Shown here: in pieces, positions 9,092-17,816 of the stretch
How the letters are laid out: each line of letters opens with the position of its first letter
Position numbering within the stretch: position 1 is the stretch's first letter
NCBI GenBank assembly: GCA_043777595.1
Contig: JAYWHT010000060.1
Coordinates: forward strand, 55,368-119,367
Origin: JAYVJH01 sp043777595
GTDB taxonomy: Bacteria > Bacteroidota > Bacteroidia > Cytophagales > Spirosomataceae
Direction: 5' to 3'
DNA length: 64,000 bases
Notes under the pieces: model-generated
The model's database searches: none
What the model saw: the letters and a program-made list of their open reading frames with translations, nothing else
Told to the model about the DNA's origin: nothing
Position numbers and translations under genes: made by a program

Positions 9092-10849
9092 TCAATGCCC
9101 CACGCTTGTATCATCGCCACGGGGGTCAGAGCCGCCTTCGAGCGAGCCGTCTGGTCGTACCAAAATACAGTCCATACGACCAATTGTATTTTTTTGCATT
9201 TCTAATATATATCCCTTCGCTTGTAGTTTTTTTACAGTATTTTCTGACAATCCACCTGCTTCAAAAACCGTCTTGTCGGGCAGCCATTGGTGATGAAACC
9301 GTAGCGAATTGACAGCCTGCTGCATCGTCATATTGTGTTCGACAACGTTGAGAATGGTCTGAAAAACCGACGTAATAATCGTAGAGCCGCCAGGTGTACC
9401 ATAAACAGAGTGTAGTTTGCCGTCTTTTTCTAATATTGTAGGGGTCATCGACGACAGCATGCGCTTATTAGGCTCGATGGCGTTGGCTTTATTGCCGACC
9501 AACCCATACATATTTGGTACACCAGCCTTGACACTAAAATCGTCCATTTCGTTGTTCATCAAAAAACCAGCCCCAGCCACTACCACACGGCTACCATAGC
9601 TGCCATTGAGAGTAGTCGTAATCGATACAGCATTTCCGTCTTTGTCCACCACCGAAAAATGCGTTGTTTCGGTACTTTCGTAGCCAGCAATATTACCGCC
9701 CTTTACATTTTTACTTTCGGTGGCTTTATTAAAATCAAAATCGACCCAGCGTTGGCGTAGATAGTCGGGCGAGGTGAGTTGTTTGACAGGTACTTTTACA
9801 AAATCGGGGTCGCCCAAAAACTTGGCACGGTCGGCATATACACGGCGTTCGGCTTCGACCATTACTTGTACAGTTGAGTCTGAGTTCCAGCCCCAGCGGC
9901 CAAGCGGATAGGGTTCTACCAACTTCATCAACTGCAACAAAGCCACTCCACCACTCGACACAGGCGGCATCGTAACCACTTTGTAGCCCTTGTACGAACC
10001 AACTAACGCCTTGCGCCAAACAGAATTATAGTTTTTAAGGTCTTCAAGGCTCACAATTCCTTTGCCTTTTTGCATTTCGGTTGTTAGTAAATTAGCCGTT
10101 TCGCCTTCATAAAATCCCGCACGACCATTGGCCTGAATCCGTCTAAGGGTTTTGCCCAAATCTTTCTGAATGAGCGTATCGCCTTGTTGCCATTGTCGGC
10201 CATCAATTCTGATAAAATAACTTGAATTTGGGTTTAATCTTTGAAGCGTACCCTTGATGGAGTTCAAGCCACGGGCTTCTCGCTCTGTCAATAGTACGCC
10301 TTTTTCGGCCAAATCTATGGCTGGTTGTAGTAGCTCTGCCCATGGCAATTTACCAAATTTTTTATGAATTTGTGCCATACCATCAACAGAACCTGGCACA
10401 CCACTTGCCAAATGTCCTGTTACGCTTAGTCCCTGAACAACATTACCTTGTGCGTCCAAATACATATCGGTCGAAGCTGCCGATGGTGCTTTTTCTCTAA
10501 AATCAAGTGTGTAGTTTTTTCCTTTTTTTGACCGATATACAAACAACCCACCACCGCCAATATTGCCAGCGGCAGGGTGAACCACCGCCAACGCAAACTG
10601 AACGGCCACGGCGGCATCGGCGGCAGAGCCACCTTTTTGCAAAATATCATTGCCTACTCGTGAGGCTTCGGGGTGTGCCGAGGCCACCATACCACTCGGG
10701 GCTACTACGCCGACTTTATCTGAATAAAATGGCTTTTGGTTAGGGTCATCGGAGGCAAATTGATAAAAACCCTTGCCTTCCTTGACTTGTTGCGCTGCCG
10801 CCGCAAGCGACAAGGCCAGCGATAAAAATAAAATCAAAATTTTGTGCAT
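9092..10849 (-). CDS. ggt: gamma-glutamyltransferase
   Basis: Ggt cleaves gamma-glutamyl bonds such as that of glutathione in the periplasm, and matures by self-cleavage into two chains. The catalytic nucleophile is the second Thr of ETTHFSVVD (about residue 395). The lid-loop and substrate-binding segments DFREKAP and SSMTPTIL are present. I chose ATG 10849 because it begins a good signal peptide (MHKILILFLSLALSLAAAAQ); an upstream start would bury it. Length is normal at 585 residues. Confidence 0.94.
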   Translation of the reverse strand: MHKILILFLSLALSLAAAAQQVKEGKGFYQFASDDPNQKPFYSDKVGVVAPSGMVASAHPEASRVGNDILQKGGSAADAAVAVQFALAVVHPAAGNIGGGGLFVYRSKKGKNYTLDFREKAPSAASTDMYLDAQGNVVQGLSVTGHLASGVPGSVDGMAQIHKKFGKLPWAELLQPAIDLAEKGVLLTEREARGLNSIKGTLQRLNPNSSYFIRIDGRQWQQGDTLIQKDLGKTLRRIQANGRAGFYEGETANLLTTEMQKGKGIVSLEDLKNYNSVWRKALVGSYKGYKVVTMPPVSSGGVALLQLMKLVEPYPLGRWGWNSDSTVQVMVEAERRVYADRAKFLGDPDFVKVPVKQLTSPDYLRQRWVDFDFNKATESKNVKGGNIAGYESTETTHFSVVDKDGNAVSITTTLNGSYGSRVVVAGAGFLMNNEMDDFSVKAGVPNMYGLVGNKANAIEPNKRMLSSMTPTILEKDGKLHSVYGTPGGSTIITSVFQTILNVVEHNMTMQQAVNSLRFHHQWLPDKTVFEAGGLSENTVKKLQAKGYILEMQKNTIGRMDCILVRPDGSLEGGSDPRGDDTSVGH

Positions 10850-10906
10850 CAGATATATTCTGTTAATTTGTAGAACGAAGTTACAAATCATTTTTTAATA
10901 AGCCCA

Positions 10907-12475
10907 ATGCACCAAAACTATTATTTTTTAAAACAACTCGCCGAATCATTACGCCCACAAGTCGTGGGGCTGAGATGTATGGAGTGTTTTAGCCAAGAAA
11001 AAGACGAGCTGATGGTGGTATTGGCACAGGCTCGGGGCAAGCACAATTTTTATAAACCGTTTTATTGGCGAGCCACCCTACGGCCAGAGTTTGGTTGCTT
11101 GAGTTTTCCTGCAGATTTTAGCCGTGCCAGACAAAATAGTATTGATTTGCTGATAGAACTCACCGACTTGGCTGTTGTCGATGTATGCTGCTACCTCAAC
11201 GAGCGAGCCATTGGTATTGTTTTTGAAAAAGGTTTTACGCTTGTTTTCAAGCTATTTGGCAATCGTTCAAATGCGGTATTGTTCAAAAAAAATGAAGTCC
11301 ATAGCTTATTTTTAAGTCGTCTTGTGGCCGATGGCAATTTGGAACTCTCAAGCCTCAACCGAGTGCTTGACCAAAGTTATGAAGCCTATCAAGCCGTCAA
11401 CTACGACCATCGCAAACTGTTTCCAACTTTTGGCAAAGTAGTCAATAGTTATTTGGAAGAAAAACTCAAAAACGTTGATCTGCCCCAAACCAAATGGCAG
11501 GTAATCAAAGCAACGGTTCAGCAACTCCATACCTCTACAACACTACAAATCAGCACTCTCAATTACCAGCCTACGCTTTCACTTGTGCCAGTGGGTATGC
11601 TCATAAAAGCGCACACCGACCCTGTTGTGGCTCTTAACGATTTTTATGCCAATTACCAGAAAATAAATCACCTTGACTTTGAGAAAGGTGAAATGTTGAG
11701 ATTATTGCAAAAGAAAATTCAGCGAACAGAAACGTACATAGCTGAAACTTCGAGAAAAGTAATTGAGATGACCGAAAGCACCAAAAACGAAGAATTGGGG
11801 CATATCTTGATGGCCAATTTACACCAAATACCCGAACGATTAGACAGAGTTGAATTGTTCGATTTTTATCGAAACGTAAATATTGTCATTAAACTAAAAC
11901 CAGATTTAAGTCCTCAAAAAAATGCTGAAAACTACTACCGAAAGTCAAAAAATGAGCGAATTGAGATTGAAAAAATGACTGAAAATATCGGTTTGCGTGA
12001 GGCCGAAGTAATGGCCATGAAAGAGCAATTTGCTGAAATAGAAGCGGCTGAAACAATCAAAGAATTGCGCAAATACCTCAAAAGTAATTTATTGACTACC
12101 AATAATATTGCCCCAACGGTTGAACAGCTTTTTAAGCGAATAGAATTTCAAGATTTTGTGATATTGATTGGTAAAAATGCCAAAAACAACGATTTGCTCA
12201 TCAGGCAATATGCTCACAAAGAAGACCTCTGGTTACACGCCCGAGATGTGTCGGGGTCGCACGTGTTGGTGAAGTATCGGGCAGGCAAGACGTTTCCGAG
12301 TAGTGTTATTGAGCGAGCGGCGCAGTTGGCGGCCTGGAACTCAAAACGCCGTAATGACAGCCTTTGCCCCGTGATAGTCGTTCCTCGAAAATTTGTAAGA
12401 AAACCCAAAAATGCAGCCGATGGCGCAGTAGTCTTAGACAAAGAAGAAGTAATAATGGTAGTACCGATGGCTTAA
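10907..12475 (+). CDS. rqcH: NFACT-family ribosome quality control protein RqcH-like
   Basis: RqcH binds 50S subunits obstructed by nascent chains and adds C-terminal alanine tails that mark them for degradation. The 522-residue protein has an NFACT-N domain (about 1-200, ending in GNRSNAVLF), a coiled-coil region (about 260-400) and an NFACT-R domain with DLWLHARDVSGSHVLVKY near 445. The usual DxR motif is not obvious in the N-domain, so full tailing activity is inferred. It is divergent from ggt. Confidence 0.85.
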   Translation: MHQNYYFLKQLAESLRPQVVGLRCMECFSQEKDELMVVLAQARGKHNFYKPFYWRATLRPEFGCLSFPADFSRARQNSIDLLIELTDLAVVDVCCYLNERAIGIVFEKGFTLVFKLFGNRSNAVLFKKNEVHSLFLSRLVADGNLELSSLNRVLDQSYEAYQAVNYDHRKLFPTFGKVVNSYLEEKLKNVDLPQTKWQVIKATVQQLHTSTTLQISTLNYQPTLSLVPVGMLIKAHTDPVVALNDFYANYQKINHLDFEKGEMLRLLQKKIQRTETYIAETSRKVIEMTESTKNEELGHILMANLHQIPERLDRVELFDFYRNVNIVIKLKPDLSPQKNAENYYRKSKNERIEIEKMTENIGLREAEVMAMKEQFAEIEAAETIKELRKYLKSNLLTTNNIAPTVEQLFKRIEFQDFVILIGKNAKNNDLLIRQYAHKEDLWLHARDVSGSHVLVKYRAGKTFPSSVIERAAQLAAWNSKRRNDSLCPVIVVPRKFVRKPKNAADGAVVLDKEEVIMVVPMA

Positions 12476-12480
12476 AATCA

Positions 12481-12514
12481 ATACAAGCCAGTCCAAAACT
12501 GAACGGGCTTGTAT
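12481..12514 (+). terminator. hairpin downstream of rqcH
   Basis: ATACAAGCC pairs with GGCTTGTAT across a 16-base loop, 5 bases after the rqcH stop. No strong T run follows, so termination may be weak. Confidence 0.5.
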
Positions 12515-12610
12515 AAATTACACTTCATCAACAAACTAAAATTTTTACGGGTAGTTTTACAGATACCCGTGTTAGCTAAGTAAAACAGTTTATTATTCTA
12601 CTCAAAAGGT

Positions 12611-12641
12611 AAAAAAAAAGCGACCGTGTTGGTCGCTTTTT
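12611..12641. terminator. bidirectional terminator next to the tRNA-like gene
   Basis: GCGACC and GGTCGC form the stem around GTGTT, with nine A before it and six T after it. On the minus strand it immediately follows the CCA end of the tRNA-like gene, which supports that gene being transcribed on the minus strand. Confidence 0.8.
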
Positions 12642-12805
12642 TGGCTGTAGGAGGGGGATTCGAACCGCCCACGGTGTGGTTAGCCTCGTAGCAAAAGGAA
12701 TTGGTGGTCAACCCCAGTCGGCTTGCGCCGGCATTACTTCGTGTTTGTCCCAGACTCACCACCCTCGAGACAGGAGGGCTTGGCTGCCAATTTCAACACC
12801 CTACA
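12642..12805 (-). ncRNA. tRNA-like RNA with a very long variable region
   Basis: On the minus strand the 5' TGTAGGG pairs with 3' TCCTACA to give a 7-bp acceptor stem, followed by G and an encoded CCA. A Leu/Ser-like D arm (TTG-AAATTGGCAGC-CAA), an anticodon-like arm (CCCTC-CTGTCTC-GAGGG, apparent anticodon GUC) and a T arm with TTCGAAT follow in tRNA order. Between the anticodon arm and the T arm lie about 90 bases instead of 4-20; they contain GGTGGT pairing with ACCACC and an inner GCCGGC/GCCGAC hairpin. The T stem has one mismatch or bulge. A terminator follows directly. It could be an unusual type II tRNA, a decayed one, or a tRNA-derived regulatory RNA. Confidence 0.55.
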
Positions 12806-12936
12806 ATGTTGTTTTTGATGATACAAAGGTAGCAGACGAAACTTAGTTTTACAAATTTATTACTAAAATCATTAAAAATTTATGATATTTACAATAAAAT
12901 AGATATTTTATTAACAAATTTAAAATTTTAGTCAAT

Positions 12937-13419
12937 ATGAATAGCCAAAATTTAGAAAATTTAAAATTAGACGCTACCGACTTAAAAATACTATCGCTGC
13001 TGATGGAAGATGCGTTTTTGCCTTATTCCAAAATCGGTGAGATGGTTTTTGTGTCGGGGGCAACGGTTCATGTCAGAATGAAAAAAATGGAAGACATGGG
13101 CATCGTCAGAGGGGCGCAGTTGGTGGTCAATCCATCAAAATTAGGTTGGGACATTAGTGCTTTTTTGGGGATTTACCTCGACAAAAGCTCGCTCTACGAC
13201 GAAGTAGCCGATGACTTAGAACGAATCCCCGAGGTGGTCAGTATCAATTACACAACGGGTATTTATAGTATTTTTGCCAAAATTGTATGTCGAGATACCG
13301 AACATTTACGGCAAGTACTGCACGACAAAATTCAGAAAGTAGCGGGTATTCAGCGTACCGAAACTTTTATTTCGCTCGACGAACGCACGGCTCGCTCGCT
13401 GCCGTTGATGGTAAAGTGA
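12937..13419 (+). CDS. Lrp/AsnC family transcriptional regulator
   Basis: The 160-residue protein has the usual two-domain form: an N-terminal winged helix-turn-helix (DATDLKILSLLMEDAFLPYSKIG, then VSGATVHVRMKKMEDMGI) and a C-terminal RAM/effector domain (about 75-150) that binds amino acids and drives oligomerisation. Regulators of this family respond to amino acids such as leucine; the effector here is unknown. The upstream region is very AT-rich and follows the tRNA-like gene transcribed the other way. Confidence 0.92.
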   Translation: MNSQNLENLKLDATDLKILSLLMEDAFLPYSKIGEMVFVSGATVHVRMKKMEDMGIVRGAQLVVNPSKLGWDISAFLGIYLDKSSLYDEVADDLERIPEVVSINYTTGIYSIFAKIVCRDTEHLRQVLHDKIQKVAGIQRTETFISLDERTARSLPLMVK

Positions 13420-13427
13420 GGTTAGAG

Positions 13428-13673
13428 TTAGCTTTGAGGGCTATCGATCAACACCCCCACAACCACAAATTTACTAAACACACGCTCAGAGTGGGGCGCA
13501 TCGGCAAGCTCATTGGTCAGGTCTTGGCCAGCCCAATGTTCGTAATGTTTGCCATTGCGCCAGAGCCGAGAGGCCGTAACATCGTAGATTTTACCCTCAA
13601 AAGCCACCCAAATATCGTCTTTGTCTTGTCCATTTCGGAGAGCAAGCTGCGCTTTTGTAAAAGTTTTGAGCAT
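13428..13673 (-). CDS. small cytochrome b5-like haem/steroid-binding domain protein
   Basis: The 81-residue protein is a stand-alone cytochrome b5-like domain: FTKAQLALRNGQDKDDIWVAF, then the GKIYDVT strand, and GKHYEHWAGQDLTNELADAPHS with two His that could ligate haem. Such small proteins occur widely in Bacteroidota, but their partners are mostly unknown. It converges on the Lrp-type gene with only 8 bases between the stops. Confidence 0.8.
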   Translation of the reverse strand: MLKTFTKAQLALRNGQDKDDIWVAFEGKIYDVTASRLWRNGKHYEHWAGQDLTNELADAPHSERVFSKFVVVGVLIDSPQS

Positions 13674-13708
13674 AAATAAAAGTAATAAATTGAAAAAAAA
13701 ATCATTGA

Positions 13709-13743
13709 TTTGAGCGCAATATTAAACCTTATTGTTAGTTTTG
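13709..13743 (+). promoter_or_regulatory. candidate Bacteroidota promoter
   Basis: TTTG at 13709-13712 and TAGTTTTG at 13736-13743 match the -33 and -7 elements used by the Bacteroidota primary sigma factor. The 23-base spacing is at the long end. It would start transcription about 35 bases before the lipoprotein gene at 13783. Confidence 0.4.
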
Positions 13744-13782
13744 TAGTCATAACATAAATTAACTCGAAAAAATATATAAGCT

Positions 13783-14238
13783 ATGAGAAATATAACTCTC
13801 TTCTTCGTTTTTGCCTTGATAGTAATGGTAGGCGGTTGTAGTGGTTGTGGCAGCCAAACCAAGCCACTGTCTGAGTTAATAGCCAAAGCATGGTCAGCCC
13901 AAACCGTCAGAGAAGCCTCTACGTTGGTTTATACCAAAGGTGGTGCCAACAATATCAAAACAGGCTACACAAATTTTAGATTAGACCTCAGCAACGCCAC
14001 AAACGTTACCTACAAAGAATTTGATAACAACACCTTTTCAGGTACCTGGGCCGTTACCGAGAGTGCAACGGGCAACAAACTGATATTGAGTAACTTGAAC
14101 CCAAAACCAACAGGTACAGACGGCATTATAGAGTTTACAATCAACTCATACAGCGACTCGCAGTTAGATATTACTCGTACAACCTCAAACCAAAAGACAG
14201 GTGGTACTATCAATAACTATGCGCTAACAAACCCGTAA
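13783..14238 (+). CDS. putative lipoprotein of unknown function
   Basis: Residues 1-19 form a lipoprotein signal with lipobox VGGC. The rest is a small soluble domain of about 130 residues with several predicted strands, including FSGTWAVTESATGNKLILS, an arrangement like lipocalin-type lipoproteins of Bacteroidota that often contain GTWxxT motifs. No function can be assigned. It has its own promoter candidate and a terminator at 14314-14340. Confidence 0.75.
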   Translation: MRNITLFFVFALIVMVGGCSGCGSQTKPLSELIAKAWSAQTVREASTLVYTKGGANNIKTGYTNFRLDLSNATNVTYKEFDNNTFSGTWAVTESATGNKLILSNLNPKPTGTDGIIEFTINSYSDSQLDITRTTSNQKTGGTINNYALTNP

Positions 14239-14313
14239 ATATAATTCGGCCTGTCTTACTTTTTGTAAGTCTTAAATCATACAAACAATACAAAGAAATT
14301 TATACCACAGGAG

Positions 14314-14340
14314 AAGCCGTTTTTAGGAACGGCTTTTTTT
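14314..14340 (+). terminator. rho-independent terminator after the lipoprotein gene
   Basis: AAGCCGTT and AACGGCTT form an 8-bp stem around TTTAGG, followed by at least five T. It ends 12 bases before the thiL start. Confidence 0.85.
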
Positions 14341-14351
14341 ATTTTTTCGAT

Positions 14352-15389
14352 ATGACTCGTACAGAATTATCCTCGCTTGGCGAATTTGGGCTTATCAATC
14401 GCATAAGTCCACACTTTCAGTCTGTACATAACCAGACAGTTAAGGGCATTGGCGACGATGCCGCTGTGATTGACACTGGTGGTGATGAGTTTTTTTTGAT
14501 TTCGACCGATATGCTCCTTGAAGGTGTGCATTTTGATTTGAGTTACGTGCCGCTCAAACATTTGGGCTATAAAGCGGTAGCCGTCAATGTATCAGATATT
14601 GCAGCTATGAACGGTACACCACGCCAGATTACGGTTAGTATTGGCCTCAGTAATCGTATTTCGGTCGAAGCCGTCGATGAAATATACTCGGGCATATTGG
14701 CCGCTTGCGAGGCTTACAACGTCGATTTGGTCGGTGGCGACACCAGTACTTCTCGCTCAGGGCTGATACTCTCGATAACTGCAACAGGAGTAGTCAAAAA
14801 AGACAAAATAGCATATCGAAGCACTGCCCAAGCCAGCGACGTAATATGTGTGTCTGGCGACTTGGGTGCGGCTTATATGGGCTTGCAGGTATTAGAACGT
14901 GAGAAAAAAGAATTTCTCGAAAACCCAAGTATGCAGCCACAATTAGACGAAAAATCTTATGTTGTTGGCCGACAGCTACGCCCCGAAGCCCGAACAGATA
15001 TTGTTTATGAGCTGCAAGAAGCTGGCGTAGTGCCAACGGCTATGATTGACATTTCCGACGGGTTGGCTTCCGAATTATTGCATCTTTGTTCGCAATCTAA
15101 GACGGGTGCCGTGATTTTTGAAGAACATTTACCAATAGACGATCAAACATATTTGGCTGCCGACGAGTTTAAGATTAGTCCGCTGACGGTTGCACTCAAT
15201 GGAGGCGAAGATTATGAGTTGCTTTTTACAATAAAAGCAACCGACTATGAAAAAATAAAAAACAGTAGTAACATCAGTTTTATTGGCTACATGACCAAAG
15301 AAGCCGACAAGATAGAACTACAAACCACAAACGGGCATTACTACCAAGTTACTGCGCAAGGTTGGAGGCATTTAATGGATAACGGATAA
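14352..15389 (+). CDS. thiL: thiamine-monophosphate kinase
   Basis: ThiL phosphorylates thiamine monophosphate to thiamine pyrophosphate, the last step of cofactor synthesis. The 345-residue protein shows GIGDDAAVI near residue 36, the metal-binding ISTDMLLEGVHFD, the VNVSDIAAMNGTP motif, VGGDTSTS, and the C-terminal NGGEDYELLFT. Its last base is shared with the start of the following ABC gene (TAATGG), so the two are translationally coupled. Confidence 0.96.
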   Translation: MTRTELSSLGEFGLINRISPHFQSVHNQTVKGIGDDAAVIDTGGDEFFLISTDMLLEGVHFDLSYVPLKHLGYKAVAVNVSDIAAMNGTPRQITVSIGLSNRISVEAVDEIYSGILAACEAYNVDLVGGDTSTSRSGLILSITATGVVKKDKIAYRSTAQASDVICVSGDLGAAYMGLQVLEREKKEFLENPSMQPQLDEKSYVVGRQLRPEARTDIVYELQEAGVVPTAMIDISDGLASELLHLCSQSKTGAVIFEEHLPIDDQTYLAADEFKISPLTVALNGGEDYELLFTIKATDYEKIKNSSNISFIGYMTKEADKIELQTTNGHYYQVTAQGWRHLMDNG

Positions 15390-16024
15390 TGGAGAACGAG
15401 AAAAATTTCGTTTTGTCGGCCTTTGACTTAGGCAAAAAATTTAATCGAGATTGGATTTTTAGAAACCTAAATCTGGATTTTAGGCCAGGTCAAAGATACG
15501 CTTTTGTAGGTCGAAATGGATCTGGTAAGTCCACATTACTACAAGTATTATCGGGAAGCGTACCGCTGTCAGAAGGCAAAATAAACTATCAATCAACTGA
15601 CGGTCAAGATATTGAAATAGACAGTTGGTACAAGTATATAGTCATAGCTGCACCTTACTTGGAGTTGATAGAAGAATTTACGCCCGTTGAATTATTGGCA
15701 TTTCATAATGGTTTTAAGTCTTTCAAAAATAGTATTTCGACAGCTCAAATTATCGGTAGTTTAGATCTTGATTTATCTAAAAACAAAGCCATTAAATATT
15801 TTTCATCGGGTATGAAACAGCGACTCAAACTGGCTTTGGCTTTTTACTCAGACGTACCAATAGTGATGCTCGATGAGCCAACATCAAACTTAGATGCTTA
15901 TTGGACGGCTTGGTATTTGAGTGAAGTACAAAAGCTGAGTGCTTCACAAATCGTATTGATAGCCTCAAATGTACCCAACGAATATTCGTTTTGTGAAAAA
16001 ATATTTAGTTTGTCTGACTACTAA
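15389..16024 (+). CDS. ABC transporter ATP-binding protein, stand-alone
   Basis: A single ATPase domain of 211 residues: Walker A GRNGSGKST (about 41-49), signature SSGMKQR (about 140) and Walker B IVMLDEPTSNLD (about 157-168). No membrane partner is adjacent; the next gene is a rhomboid protease. Its compact size recalls CcmA-type ATPases, but no other cytochrome c maturation gene is nearby, so the substrate stays unknown. Start overlaps thiL. Confidence 0.85.
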   Translation: MENEKNFVLSAFDLGKKFNRDWIFRNLNLDFRPGQRYAFVGRNGSGKSTLLQVLSGSVPLSEGKINYQSTDGQDIEIDSWYKYIVIAAPYLELIEEFTPVELLAFHNGFKSFKNSISTAQIIGSLDLDLSKNKAIKYFSSGMKQRLKLALAFYSDVPIVMLDEPTSNLDAYWTAWYLSEVQKLSASQIVLIASNVPNEYSFCEKIFSLSDY

Positions 16025-16084
16025 ATTTGATTTTTGGGCGTTTAGCTGTAAATTAGTGTTTTAAAAATAGAACAAATATTAAAA

Positions 16085-17020
16085 ATGAATGGAATTTTTG
16101 ACGATTTGAGAAATGAGTTCAACAAAACAGGTAACGCTGTTGTGAAACTTATTTTAATCAACGTTATCATTTATGCTACAATTCTTGTCTTGCGGACGGT
16201 GCTTCACTATGCCCTTAACTCGCAAGTCTATGAAGCCGTGATGTCGCAAATTGAGCTACCAGCCTCATTAAATAGCTTTATATACAAACCTTGGACACTT
16301 ATAACCAACTTTTTTGTACACGAGGGGTTTTTTCATATTTTGTTCAATATGCTCTTTTTGTACTGGTTTGGGCGTGTCATCGAAGAGTATATCGGTGGTC
16401 GGCGAGTCATTGCGCTCTATGTCATTGGGGGTATTTCTGGTGGTTTGGTGTTTTTGTTGATGTACAACGTTACGCCGTATCTTCAATCGGGGCTGGCTGG
16501 TGCTACGCTTGTTGGTGCATCGGGCGGTATATTTGCTATTATTGTCGGTTTAGCAACGCTCCTGCCCGACTACACTGTTTTCCTATTATTCTTGGGTGCA
16601 GTTCGTATCAAATACATTGCAGCGTTTTATATTTTGTTGTCAGTAGCCGAATTGGTTGGGTCAAACCCTGGTGGTAATTTGGCTCATTTGGCAGGTGCAT
16701 TGGTTGGTTTCGGTTTTGTTAAGTCTCTCAAAAGTGGCATAGACTGGGGCGAACCCATTTATGCGTTTCTGGACTTTGTCAATGCCCTTTTTACACCTCG
16801 CCCCAGCCGCCCAAAAATGCCCCGCCGTGAGCGTACGCCAGAACCGACAGTAGCGAGCAGTAGCAACAAGAAAAGCAAATCAGAGCAAGTCAATGGCTTG
16901 GACTCAACCCCAGACCAAGACGAAATAGACAGTATTTTAGATAAAATTTCTAAATCTGGTTATGAAAGCCTGTCTCGAGAAGAAAAACAAAAATTATATA
17001 AAGCAAGCCAGCAAAACTGA
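16085..17020 (+). CDS. rhomboid family intramembrane serine protease
   Basis: Rhomboids cleave transmembrane helices within the bilayer. The catalytic Ser is in GASGGIFAI (about 145-153) and the catalytic His in LAHLAGALVG (about 200). The HEGFFHILFNM motif that precedes the first catalytic helix is clear. Six membrane segments span residues about 20-215. The cytosolic tail (about 225-311) is basic, Pro/Ser-rich and ends in a DEIDSILDKISKSGYESLS motif, seen in many Bacteroidota rhomboids. Confidence 0.93.
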   Translation: MNGIFDDLRNEFNKTGNAVVKLILINVIIYATILVLRTVLHYALNSQVYEAVMSQIELPASLNSFIYKPWTLITNFFVHEGFFHILFNMLFLYWFGRVIEEYIGGRRVIALYVIGGISGGLVFLLMYNVTPYLQSGLAGATLVGASGGIFAIIVGLATLLPDYTVFLLFLGAVRIKYIAAFYILLSVAELVGSNPGGNLAHLAGALVGFGFVKSLKSGIDWGEPIYAFLDFVNALFTPRPSRPKMPRRERTPEPTVASSSNKKSKSEQVNGLDSTPDQDEIDSILDKISKSGYESLSREEKQKLYKASQQN

Positions 17021-17074
17021 TGCTCTACTATGGTTTTTTATACCTGTTAGAAAAATTAGAGTAATAAAATAAAT

Positions 17075-17281
17075 ATGAGAGTTTTGTTAGATATAAAAGA
17101 CAACAAAGCATTACACCTGTTAGAAGTATTAAAAGGGCTATCGTATGTAAAAACTAGGACCATTTCCGATGAAAAAGCCTTGCTGATGGAAGAAATAAAA
17201 GATGCGGTTGAAGAGTTATCGCTAATTCGTCAAGGGAAACTAAAAGGTTTTTCGGTAAAAGAACTAGTTAATGAGTTATAG
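17075..17281 (+). CDS. antitoxin of a RelE-type module
   Basis: A 68-residue protein with mostly helical character and a charged C-terminus (EELSLIRQGKLKGFSVKELVNEL) that fits a RelB-like or DUF2683-like antitoxin. It overlaps the toxin gene by 11 bases (ATGAGTTATAG), as usual for such modules. It is similar in layout to the antitoxin at 24907-25176, which contains EVNLARQGKIELQDAFEMIAEL at the same place, so the two modules are paralogous. Confidence 0.75.
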   Translation: MRVLLDIKDNKALHLLEVLKGLSYVKTRTISDEKALLMEEIKDAVEELSLIRQGKLKGFSVKELVNEL

Positions 17282-17603
17282 CATTATTGCTGTTCCTACC
17301 TTCAGAAAGGAACTTAAAAAGCTATCAAAGAGGTATCCCTCACCAAAAACAGATTTGGCTCTTTTGTTTGAAAACTTGGAGACAAGCCCCGAATATGGCA
17401 CTGCATTAGGAAATAATTGTTATAAAATACGTCTATCTATTACCTCTAAAAATAAGGGAAAATTTGGTGGGGATCGAGTAATTACTAACTTTGTGATTGA
17501 TGACAAGACAGTTTATATGCTCTCAATTTATGATAAATCTGAAAAAGAAATCCTAACAAATAAAGAACTAAAGGAACTTTTGAAATCCATACCTCAAAAT
17601 TAA
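17271..17603 (+). CDS. RelE/ParE-like toxin
   Basis: The 110-residue protein has the RelE-fold pattern: a helix FRKELKKLSKRYPS, the core GNNCYKIRLSITSKNKGKFG with a conserved Arg, a VITNFV strand and the C-terminal VYMLSIYDKSEKE. Family members cleave mRNA on the ribosome or poison gyrase; which of these applies is not visible. It is clearly paralogous to the toxin at 24594-24917 inside the nuo operon (CYKIRLxIxSKNxGKxGG). Confidence 0.82.
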   Translation: MSYSIIAVPTFRKELKKLSKRYPSPKTDLALLFENLETSPEYGTALGNNCYKIRLSITSKNKGKFGGDRVITNFVIDDKTVYMLSIYDKSEKEILTNKELKELLKSIPQN

Positions 17604-17816
17604 GGAGTCGTGAGTATATAGTACAGTGTCGTGAGTTAAATATAATGCTGTAAATCAGCAAGTTATCAAAATTAAAATACTGTATTAGTTTTGAATGAGT
17701 ACCTAAATAACAATGCGAGTTCTGGAAAAACAGAATACCAGAAATAAAAAATAAAAATTGCTGCTATCTTAATGTATAAAATTCATTTTGTGGCCGCAAC
17801 GTAATACTACCAAAAA

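Noticed and set aside
12642..12805. tmRNA
   Set aside because: Too short, no G3-U70 pair, and no open tag frame ending in an AxA-like tail.
17604..17816. Possible small RNA upstream of dxs
   Set aside because: Only a weak TTCTGG/CCAGAA hairpin and short GTCGTGAGT copies are visible, with no terminator or promoter pattern.
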